Of a DNA stretch of 64,000 nucleotides, positions 17,772 to 25,044 are shown in pieces. The notes below the pieces were generated by a model. That model did no database searches, was not told the DNA's origin, and worked only from the letters and a program-made list of their open reading frames with translations. The DNA is from Bradyrhizobium sp. CCBAU 53338 (GTDB lineage Bacteria > Pseudomonadota > Alphaproteobacteria > Rhizobiales > Xanthobacteraceae), in the NCBI RefSeq assembly GCF_015291665.1, contig NZ_CP030048.1:2356001-2420000 (forward strand). The letters are read 5' to 3'. The position numbers and the translations under genes are program-made. Each line of letters starts with the position of its first letter. The stretch's first letter is position 1.

Positions 17772-19470
17772 TGTTCATCCTCCGTAAGGATGCTGCTTCA
17801 ACGGGATGGATGGGCGTTGGTTTCTATCGAAGTTTTGTAGGTTAAAGACTACGAACGGCAGGGACAGCAATCCCGACCTAATTTTGTTGAAGCCGTGCTG
17901 CAGACGCCGTTCCTGCGATCAGCTACAGGAGCTGCACGAGGTGCGTTGCCTCGTATCAATGACCCGTCATCGATCCCGAAGACCGCGAGAGCAGCTATCC
18001 GTCGGAGAACGGCGGCGCGGAGTGGCACCGCGAGGGACAAGCGCTGTAGCGCGAGCTGGAGCGGAGAGCAGCGGCGCAGCGAGCCGGTGAGCGGGACATC
18101 GCGATGGTGAGTTGGGTAAGAGAAAAGCGAGTCAATGACTTGCTTTTGCCGCTCACGATCGGCGCCTACCTTGGCCTTGCTGCACGCGCGCGGCGTCGAG
18201 TTCGGCGGCACAATGCCGCTGATCGAGGCGGACACGTTCACGGTGTGGAGCGCGACGAGCGTGCGGCTGCGCGACGTGTTGAGGCGTGACGGTGAAGTGA
18301 TCAAGGTTGTCCGGAACTGGGGACGTCGTTTCCGAGAGCGGCGTGAAATTCCGAGTGTCTTCAGCGAAACGAACGAATGACCGTGGCACTGATCTCCAAA
18401 AAGATGTGGCGCTTATTGGTGCCGTGAGACACGTTCCACTCATGCTCAATCAGAGACATTGCTTCCCGAACTCGCTTTGCCGCGTCGGGCTCAAAGCATG
18501 AAAGCTTGATGAGACCTAATCGCAGGAATGTGTGCGCTCGCAGCAGCCCTTGGTTGCCGAAGACGCATCACGGCCCGTACCCGGACCCGGCCGGTTCGCA
18601 TGCGCTCGTCGTGGCCGGGCCACCCAAACGCCGAAAGAAGGGCCCTTTTTGTTCGAGGGTCGTTCGGCTTCGGAGAACTGCGGAGTTCCGTTGTTGAATA
18701 CACACGCAAGCCATCACTGCCCAACGGAACGTCGGTTGGCTGTCAGTGTTACGTTTTGAACAGGTTGGTCCCGCCGATGAATGATGCCTATCAGCTTGCA
18801 CTTGCAATGTTTGTTCTGGGCTGGCGTAATGCTGGTCACCGGCCAACTTTATATGGAGTACTCGTGCTACATATGCCGGCACCGCCGGCCGCTGCTGCGG
18901 CTCAGCAGATATCAGCTATTCCTAACCGAAACCGAAGTGCTCAGAGCCTCGCCGCGCGATAGCTGGATCGTTAGGAACGTTCGTGCAGCTGGCACGTTTT
19001 CCACTATACCCTTACCCAAGGGTGACCCCGATTAAGCCCCAGCTCCTTGCCCCCAAGCTCGCGAACTGGGGCCTTTTTTCATCACATGTTAATGCACACA
19101 ATCTGCAGGTCAGACAATACTGACAAACGCGCGCCTCGATTCGGCTGCGCCGAAGCGGATCCAGCGGATCGATCCCGGCCAGCCCCGGATGCGCTCGGAG
19201 CCATTTCGTTTTCACACGCAGAGGCGAACGTAATGAAAGAGGCCACCAAATGCGGTGGCCTCCCGTTCATTGCAAAATTACGGGTGCTCAGAAAGACAGA
19301 ATTACTATCGATGCGAGCACCGCGTTAAGTGCGCCAACTGCGACGATGGGGGCCGTAACGATCCGGACGTTCTCATCGAGTTTCCCTGCTGAAAAGCAGT
19401 TGCATCTCCAGCGCAGTTATTTAGTTGGGGAAAGGTCGCAGTGCTGACCCACCGGCAACAAGAGCGGCCT
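17772..19470. other. Degenerate stretch without a confident gene
   Basis: No intact gene is supported in 1.7 kb. One plus-strand frame from about 17965 reads like damaged coding sequence (PEDRESSYPSENGGAEWHRE, then an in-frame TAG, then REKRVNDLLLPLTIGAYLGL), and another frame continues with MPLIEADTFTVWSATSVRLR near 18212; the family is not recognised. A terminator-like hairpin on the plus strand (GCCCCAG at 19035, CTGGGGC at 19066, followed by a T run) and a nine-base-stem hairpin at 19239-19262 are present. Confidence 0.4.
19239..19262 (-). terminator. Hairpin downstream of the two tiny genes
   Basis: GAGGCCACC pairs with GGTGGCCTC across a six-base loop. Read on the minus strand the stem is followed by TTTCATT, a weak T tract. 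It lies about 210 bases beyond the stop of the 39-residue gene, so its role as their terminator is tentative. Confidence 0.4.
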
Positions 19471-19590
19471 TTACTGTACAAAGACGCTCATGAGCAGACC
19501 GGCCACGAAGATCACGAGGCCCACCGCAGCAGCGCCAAGGCTGACGCGCGCGCGAAATGAGTAGGCCTCGATTCGTGGGTCTTGGATCAT
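19471..19590 (-). CDS. Hypothetical 39-residue membrane peptide
   Basis: The peptide starts MIQDPRIEAYSFRARVSLG and continues as one hydrophobic helix (about residues 18-37) ending SVFVQ. Its ATG overlaps the stop of the upstream 64-residue gene in the form ATGA, a sign of translational coupling. No homologue is recognised. The short polar N-terminus with Arg residues suggests an N-in orientation. The coupling is the main support for it being real. Confidence 0.5.
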   Translation of the reverse strand: MIQDPRIEAYSFRARVSLGAAAVGLVIFVAGLLMSVFVQ

Positions 19591-19781
19591 TGGCGTCCGA
19601 TGACAGGAGGCATCGGCGCCTGCGCAGTCGATTCAATGTTCTTGATGCTGGCCCGGTGTGCCTTGTCGAAGAAGTCCAGCGCCATGATGTGCATCGCCCG
19701 AGCCTTCTCTGGGTCCGGTTCTGTTAGAGCCATCCGTGCGGCGATCTCAGCTTGCTTCAAATAGTATTCCGCAGTTGGCAC
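19587..19781 (-). CDS. Hypothetical 64-residue protein
   Basis: It begins at GTG 19781 (PTAEYYLKQAEIAARMALTE), continues with EKARAMHIMALDFFDKAHRA and ends with a Pro-rich tail. The helical Ala-rich pattern with regular Tyr/Leu/Phe spacing resembles the small rhizobial proteins that carry a single TPR-like helix pair, but no family can be named. GTG 19781 is the only start: an in-frame TAG lies 38 bases upstream and no ATG intervenes. It is coupled to the 39-residue membrane peptide. Confidence 0.55.
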   Translation of the reverse strand: MPTAEYYLKQAEIAARMALTEPDPEKARAMHIMALDFFDKAHRASIKNIESTAQAPMPPVIGRQ

Positions 19782-19884
19782 CGCATTTCCCCCATAGTTC
19801 CACCTCCTCTAGTGGAAGCTAGGGGCTCTAAGTACAAAAGTGCACATTCGTTCCTGTGCGTCGGGAAAATTTAGCACATCGCCG

Positions 19885-20040
19885 CACTCTGAGCGTCAGG
19901 CAGCGCTGCAGGCGCTGCTGCTGGTGGTCGAGCGCGGTGGGCCGGTGATGCTCGCCGAGATCGGGATGGCGGGCGATCAACGCCGGCAGGCGCCGGGGTT
20001 AGGCGGAATAATCCCGCGCGGCGGGGCGGTCCGAAATTAG
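19885..20040 (+). pseudogene. Degenerate short-protein fragment, copy B
   Basis: The best frame reads RQAALQALLLVVERGGPVMLAE. After a one-base shift the next reads RAINAGRR. This is the same motif order as copy A near 13265. The C-terminus is lost. The following bases (20041-20090) contain two GGACACCG-like words in opposite context to the gene, perhaps the end of a lost insertion sequence, but no transposase is present. The flank 19782-19884 is empty. Confidence 0.45.
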
Positions 20041-20092
20041 GACACCGACAACTCGAACTGGGACACCGGGAAATTTACGGGGTAGTAGAGGC

Positions 20093-20129
20093 AAAAACGC
20101 CGTCCGCTCGAAATTCAGCGCGGACGGCG
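20093..20129 (-). terminator. Rho-independent terminator downstream of the integrase
   Basis: CGCCGTCCGC (20098-20107) pairs with GCGGACGGCG (20120-20129). On the minus strand the stem is followed by TTTTT, the complement of the A run at 20093-20097. It lies about 110 bases past the integrase stop and is oriented to end its transcript. Confidence 0.8.
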
Positions 20130-20240
20130 GTCTCCAGCCCCGGGAGGGAGATTGTAAAATCCCGATAGTGATGTGTCTGCACGCGCCGTGCCAAGGTTCA
20201 ATGCGTCATGCCAGGAGACCCGCAGAGGGGGCGGCTGGCA

Positions 20241-21631
20241 TCACGCCGCCTCCCGCCGCGCCGCGTCCACCCCAGTCCCGACGACCCGCCGCAGCTCGGC
20301 CGCGATACCGTCCAGCACCGCGCGCTCTTCCTTCATGCGTTTTGAGTGGTTATAGACCTTTCCGGTCACGGTCGGCACGACAATCTCGGACTTCTTGCTG
20401 GGGGAGTGATCGAGGCACTTCGCGATCAATGCATCGTCGAAACCAAGGTCCCCCGCCAAGGTCGCCGCCGTGCGGCGGAGATCGTGCGGCGTAAAGGGCT
20501 TCAGGCCCAAGAGCTCGCAGAGGCCCGCAGTTTTAGCCTTATCCTTGTTCTTCTCGTGCTTGGTGCCGCGCAGCGCGTTCGCCATCGCTTTGCGGTGGAT
20601 CGGCTGGCCCCTGTACATAGGGCTCTCGAATACGAACTGTTGATTATCCGAGGTCAGCGCCTCTTTAATGATCTCAACAGCCAACTCAGACAACGGCTGC
20701 TGAATCACCCGCCGCTTCTTGACGCGCTTGAGGGGGACGTCGAAGCGGGGATGCTCCCCATCGAGGTCGAACAGCTCATCCCGCCGGGCACCGAGCAGTT
20801 CACGCGACCGCAGCATGGTGACGAGCTCGAACTTGAGCGCCAGCCGCGTCCGACGGTCATAGGGGAGGTCGTCGCGGTCCAGCCCATGCCAGAAGATCTT
20901 GATCTCGTCCTCGGAGAGGACGCGGGTGCGGGGATGCTCCGGATCGAGTTTCGGCAGGTTGACTCAGGGGCTGGCCGTGACGTAGTCGCGGCCGGCTTCC
21001 GCCGCCCAGTTGAACAGGCCCGAGGCCGCCTTGCGCATGTGGCGGGCGTTGCTGACCGACGGCTTGCCGAACTTGCCCGCGACAATGTCGTTCGAGAGCG
21101 TGGCGATGTCGGGTTTAGTGACTTCCATGGCCAGCTTCTTGCCGAGGCGGGGGCGGATGAACCGGTCGAGATGGCTCGCGGTGTTCTCCCAGCTCTCCCA
21201 CCGGGGCCGCATTTCGCCGTCCGGTTTCTTGACCAGCGTCTTCATCCATTTGATCCGATCGTCGATGATCTCGGCGACGGTCTTGCCCCGCTTAGCTTTC
21301 GTGGTCTGCTGGTCGCGGAAGGTCTCGGCGAGGGCGTCGCCGCCCATGGCCTTGAGGCCGTAGACCTTGCTGCGGGCGTCCTCGACCGTGAAGGTCTCCG
21401 GATTGTAGACGCCGAGCCAGCCGGTCCGCTGCTTGCCGGTCTCCCGGTCAGTGAACTTGAATGAGAAGGTGGCCACGCCCGCCGTTGTGATGCTGACGTA
21501 GAGGCCAGAGCATTTGCGGTCGTACAGTTTGGTCCGTTTTACGACCCGCTTCTCGCACAGGCGGTCGGTCAGGATGATGTGCCATTGCGGGCGCGCTTGC
21601 CAGCAGGTTCGGTGGTCATGGTAGTATCCAT
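20241..21631 (-). pseudogene. P4-type tyrosine recombinase (integrase) with in-frame stop
   Basis: The product would integrate a genomic island. The N-terminal part shows DRKCSGLYVSITTAGVATF, GWLGVYNPETFTVEDARS and an Arg/Lys-rich core-binding region; the catalytic part shows TMLRSRELLGAR, PFTPHDLRRTAATLAGDLG (HxxR), LDHSPSKK and the tyrosine in VTGKVYNHSKR. A TGA at 20964-20966 interrupts it in frame between VTASP and VNLPKLDP. Near 21580 a one-base loss separates the expected start (MDTTMTTEPAGKRARNG) from ILTDRLCEKR. About 460 residues would be restored by repairing two positions. No tRNA gene is visible beside it. Confidence 0.88.
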
Positions 21632-21662
21632 TGTGGTTTCGGCTCCTAAGGCTTGGGACCAA

Positions 21663-22405
21663 AGGGCTCGGCTTTTAAGGCTTTTAGTTTGTCGTGCGGA
21701 CGCTGAAAGGCTTAGGGCCGGGCCCTTATTTTGGTGAAGCCCGCTGAAACAGCCCGCATCAGGCTAGTCAAAAAGAGCTTGTTTTAAAGGGTTTTCTTAG
21801 TTTCGTCGTGTTTCACCGAATGCCAAAATATAGACGTGTGGTCCTGGCCGTCGTCGCTACGGTCAAGCCTGTCGCGGAGGTGCAGGGAGCCCAACCGGGT
21901 GACGGGCATCGCCAATCCGGGGGGCGAGGGAGGCCAGAAGGAATTCGGCTTCCGGGAGAGCTCGGCATAAGCCGTCAACCCATCGCGCAGGGAAGGCCGT
22001 GTGTTGGGCTTCGCCTGTATGCCGCTGTGCGGTCTTCTTGCGCTACACGTTCGCGCAGCGGACCGTGGGTGCCAGCCGGCACCCGGCCTTCCTGCACCCT
22101 CCTGATTTCAGAGGGCGGAGAGTTTAAGCAGAGCTCGGGCGAGATAAGCCGCGAGGCTGCAATGGTGTGTCTGCAATACAAAATACAAGTTGGAAGAGAG
22201 GTGCCGCTACCTCAAACGCCGCCATTGCGTAATGATGTGGATAGAGCTTGCGTCCAACTCTGCTCTCGTGCGTGTCCGGGACACGAGAAGTGGACCGCGC
22301 GCCATCGCCGGTTAAATATTCGGCAGTCACGCCCAGCCGGGCCTGATGGACTTGATCGTCGTAATCCGGTTGAATGGGGCCATCAGAGTTTCAGGCGCGA
22401 CAACG
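21663..22405. other. Intergenic region containing a structured element
   Basis: No protein gene is supported before ATG 22406. A long plus-strand frame crosses the region but it is out of frame with the real gene at its end and has no recognisable motif. The segment 21890-22125 is rich in inverted repeats and is listed separately. Another small hairpin (CTCGTG with CACGAG) lies near 22265-22286. Confidence 0.5.
21890..22125 (+). ncRNA. Candidate structured RNA or dispersed intergenic element
   Basis: A long-range stem joins GGAAGGCCG (21991-21999) to CGGCCTTCC (22084-22092). Inside it, GGGTGCC (22067-22073) pairs with GGCACCC (22078-22084) across AGCC, and CCCTC pairs with GAGGG just 3' (around 22097-22116). 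The nested pairing with conserved GC stems and no coding signal fits a structured RNA or a repetitive mobile-like element. From memory, similar sequence is dispersed in Bradyrhizobium genomes, but this is not verified here. The strand is a guess. Confidence 0.45.
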
Positions 22406-22684
22406 ATGTCGAGATATCTGCTGGTCCTGCTTTTGATCGCCTCGCCTGCGGTGGCTCAGGTGAAACCTGCTCCCAAAACCTCGGCGGCGCATCCCGATCC
22501 CTGCGCTCCGATCGGTCACACTGCGGACGGCAAGCTGGTCTATTCCATGAAATGCGAGAACCTGCCGGCGTCGCCTCCGCCCCCGCCGCAGGCGGAACTG
22601 AAGGAGGCTCCCGCGCCCGCCGCGGAGCCCGAGCCGGAGGTGCGGCGGAGCGGCCTGTTCGGCTGGTCCTACGACCGCAGGTGA
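22406..22684 (+). CDS. Hypothetical exported Pro-rich protein
   Basis: The 92-residue protein has a short signal peptide (MSRYLLVLLLIASPAVAQ), a middle with two Cys (HPDPCAPIGHTADGKLVYSMKCENLP) and a Pro/Ala/Glu-rich stretch before the end GLFGWSYDRR. The two cysteines may form a disulfide in the periplasm. ATG 22406 is chosen because the signal peptide starts there. It precedes the purine operon by 115 bases on the same strand but looks functionally separate. Confidence 0.65.
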   Translation: MSRYLLVLLLIASPAVAQVKPAPKTSAAHPDPCAPIGHTADGKLVYSMKCENLPASPPPPPQAELKEAPAPAAEPEPEVRRSGLFGWSYDRR

Positions 22685-22799
22685 GGGGCTCGCCGCCACT
22701 TGCGCGAAGCCCGCTGGAATGCTCTTTGCTTGCAAATTCCCCGTGGGGCCTCCGATCGCATGACTTGCGATTGCTTGGCCCCCGATCGAGAGAGATGAG

Positions 22800-23213
22800 A
22801 TGAGCAAACTCGTTATCCGCGCAGGCGATTTCACCTTCGATGCCCGCTTCGAGGAGCAGGCGGCGCCCAAGACGGTTGCGGCGTTCCGCAAGGCGCTGCC
22901 GTTCGAGAGCCACATCATCCATGTGCGCTGGAGCGGCGAAGGCGTCTGGATGCCGCTCGGCGATCTCGACTTCGGCGTCGGCTACGAGAACCACACCAGC
23001 TATCCCGCACCGGGCCAGATCATCCTCTATCCCGGCGGCATCAGCGAGACCGAGATTCTGCTCGCCTATGGCGGCGTGCACTTCGCCAGCAAGATGGGCC
23101 AACTCGCCGGCAATCACTTCATCACCGTGACGTCGGGCCTGGAGAATTTGGCAACGCTGGGCAAGAGCGTGCTGTGGAAAGGCGCGTTGCCGATCCGCTT
23201 CGAGGAAGTCTGA
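22800..23213 (+). CDS. DUF3830 family cyclophilin-like protein
   Basis: The 137 residues show LVIRAGDFTFDARFEEQAAPKT, HIIHVRWSGEGVWMPLG, HTSYPAPGQIILYPGG and LLAYGGVHFASKMGQLAGNHF, matching the DUF3830 family, whose known structures have a cyclophilin-like beta-barrel. No reaction is established. The stop is followed immediately by the GTG start of the allantoinase gene, so it is the first gene of an operon with puuE and uraD-uraH. This places it in ureide catabolism, perhaps as an isomerase or a small amidase helper; that is inference. Confidence 0.85.
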   Translation: MSKLVIRAGDFTFDARFEEQAAPKTVAAFRKALPFESHIIHVRWSGEGVWMPLGDLDFGVGYENHTSYPAPGQIILYPGGISETEILLAYGGVHFASKMGQLAGNHFITVTSGLENLATLGKSVLWKGALPIRFEEV

Positions 23214-24149
23214 GTGACTGATAGCAGCTACCCGCGCGATCTCCGCGGTTACGGCCGCAACCCGCCGCATCCGGAGTGGCCCGGCAATGCTCGGGTCGCG
23301 GTGCAGTTCGTCGTCAATTTCGAGGAAGGCGGCGAGAACAACATTTTGCACGGTGATCGTGCGTCGGAAGCTTTTCTGTCCGACGTGCTGGGTGCGCAGC
23401 CCTGGCCGGGCCAGCGCCACGCCAATATCGAATCCATGTTCGAATATGGCTCGCGCGCCGGCTTCTGGCGGCTGTGGCGGATGTTCAACGAGCGGAAGTG
23501 GCCGACCACCGTGTTCGGTGTCGCCACCGCGCTGAAGCGCAATCCGGAAATCGTGGCTGCGATGAAGGAGTCGGGCTGGGACATCGCGAGCCACAGCCTG
23601 AAATGGATCGAGCACAAGGACATGACCGAGGCGCAGGAGGGCGGCGAGATTGCCGAGTCGATCCGCGTCCACACCGAGGCGACCGGCGCGCGGCCGCTCG
23701 GCTGGTACACCGGGCGCTCCTCGATCAACACCATCAGGCTGCTGATGGAGGAGGGCGGCTTCCTCTATCTCTGCGATTCCTACGCCGACGATCTGCCCTA
23801 TTGGGTCAAGGGCGCGAACGGCAAGCAACTCGTCATTCCCTATACGTTAGACGCCAACGACATGCGGTTCATCAATCCGCAGGGCTTTGCCGAGGGCGAG
23901 CAGTTCTACACCTATCTGAAAGACGCCTTCGACGTGCTCTATGCCGAAGGCGAGACTGCGCCGAAGATGATGTCGGTGGGGCTGCACTGTCGCCTCGCCG
24001 GTCGGCCCGGCCGCGCCGCGGGCCTGATCCGTTTCCTCGATTATATCGGCAAGCACGAGCGCGTCTGGGTGCCGACACGGCTCCAGATCGCGCAGCATTG
24101 GCACGACAAGCACGCGCATCTCGCCGCTGACGCGTTCGAGATCAGGTAA
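23214..24149 (+). CDS. puuE: Allantoinase PuuE (polysaccharide-deacetylase fold)
   Basis: PuuE hydrolyses allantoin to allantoate without metal dependence of the classical amidohydrolase type. The 311 residues carry YGRNPPHPEWPGNARVAVQF, NFEEGGENNILHGD, WPGQRHANIESMFEYGSRAG and DIASHSLKWIEHKDM, all typical of PuuE and its carbohydrate-esterase-4 fold. GTG 23214 is chosen because it directly follows the DUF3830 stop and the family N-terminus (SSYPRDLRGYG) begins there. It is followed by uraD-uraH, the next enzymes upstream in the pathway. Confidence 0.94.
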   Translation: MTDSSYPRDLRGYGRNPPHPEWPGNARVAVQFVVNFEEGGENNILHGDRASEAFLSDVLGAQPWPGQRHANIESMFEYGSRAGFWRLWRMFNERKWPTTVFGVATALKRNPEIVAAMKESGWDIASHSLKWIEHKDMTEAQEGGEIAESIRVHTEATGARPLGWYTGRSSINTIRLLMEEGGFLYLCDSYADDLPYWVKGANGKQLVIPYTLDANDMRFINPQGFAEGEQFYTYLKDAFDVLYAEGETAPKMMSVGLHCRLAGRPGRAAGLIRFLDYIGKHERVWVPTRLQIAQHWHDKHAHLAADAFEIR

Positions 24150-24153
24150 AGAT

Positions 24154-25044
24154 GTGATGGTGCAAATCCCGCTCGCTGATCTCAACGCCGCCAGCAAGGC
24201 CGACTTCGTCGCCGCGCTCGCCAATGTCGTCGAATATTCGCCGTGGATCGCCGAGCAGCTCGCAGCACAGCGGCCGTTCGCCGGCATCAACGAGCTGCAT
24301 GCCGCGCTTGTGGCCGCAATCCAGGCTGCCGAACCCGATGCGCAACTCGCGCTGATCCGGGCGCATCCCGATCTCGCCAACAAGACCCAGCGCGCGGCGG
24401 GCCTGACCGCGGAATCGGCCGAGGAGCAGAACAGCGCCGGTCTCGACCGGCTGTCGGAGGCCGAGTATGCCGCCTTCGAGCGTGTCAACAACGCCTATCG
24501 CGAAAAATTCGGCTTCCCCTACATCGTTTGCGTGCGGCGTCACAGCAGGGATTCGGTGCTGCGCGACTTCGAGACGCGACTGCGCAATATCTCGAAAACC
24601 GAGACCCGCCGTGCGATCGAGGAGATCGGCCGCATCTCGGCGTTGCGGCTCGATCAGCTCGTCGTCGCCGACGACAAGTTGAAAGTGCACGGCCGGCTCT
24701 CGACCCATGTGCTGGACAATCATGCCGGCAAGCCCGCGGCAGGAATCGCGGTGGAACTGATCGAGCTCGCCGCGCTCGGTGAGAGCCGCGTGATCGCACG
24801 TAATGTCACCAATGCCGACGGCCGCACCGACCAGCCGCTGATCGGCGGCCGACCGCTGCCGACCGGACGCTACGAACTCCGCTTCAGCGTCGCCAAATAT
24901 TACGCCGAGCGTAACGTACAGCTCTCCGATCCGCCCTTCCTTGACGAGATTCCCTTGCGCTTTGCGATCAGCGAGCCGGAGAGCCACTACCACGTGCCGC
25001 TGCTGGTCACGCCCTGGAGCTATTCGACCTATCGCGGCAGCTAG
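24154..25044 (+). CDS. OHCU decarboxylase / 5-hydroxyisourate hydrolase fusion
   Basis: The fusion joins two consecutive steps of urate degradation. Residues 1-170 are the OHCU decarboxylase (UraD) domain with the catalytic His in LIRAHPDLANKTQ and with EYAAFERVNNAYREKFGFP. Residues about 180-296 are the hydroxyisourate hydrolase (UraH, transthyretin-like) domain: LSTHVLDNHAGKPAAGI, NVTNADGRTDQPL, and the C-terminal signature ending YSTYRGS. Fusions of this order are known in bacteria. GTG 24154 or ATG 24157 can start it. It ends overlapping the stop of the convergent xanthine-dehydrogenase gene. Confidence 0.95.
   Translation: MMVQIPLADLNAASKADFVAALANVVEYSPWIAEQLAAQRPFAGINELHAALVAAIQAAEPDAQLALIRAHPDLANKTQRAAGLTAESAEEQNSAGLDRLSEAEYAAFERVNNAYREKFGFPYIVCVRRHSRDSVLRDFETRLRNISKTETRRAIEEIGRISALRLDQLVVADDKLKVHGRLSTHVLDNHAGKPAAGIAVELIELAALGESRVIARNVTNADGRTDQPLIGGRPLPTGRYELRFSVAKYYAERNVQLSDPPFLDEIPLRFAISEPESHYHVPLLVTPWSYSTYRGS

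Noticed and set aside
17965..18380. Possible damaged gene with membrane helix and hydrophilic N-terminus
   Set aside because: It needs an in-frame TAG read-through and a frame change, and no family can be named, so it is mentioned only in the gap entry.
18778..18962. 61-codon frame starting MNDAYQLALAMF
   Set aside because: There is no ribosome-binding site and the composition turns random after about 40 codons.
21600..21790. tRNA gene as an integration site beside the integrase
   Set aside because: No cloverleaf or CCA-adjacent T-arm sequence could be found in the bases near the integrase start or end.
21808..22803. 331-codon plus-strand frame before DUF3830
   Set aside because: It crosses the structured element and is out of frame with the exported Pro-rich gene; no motif or start signal supports it.
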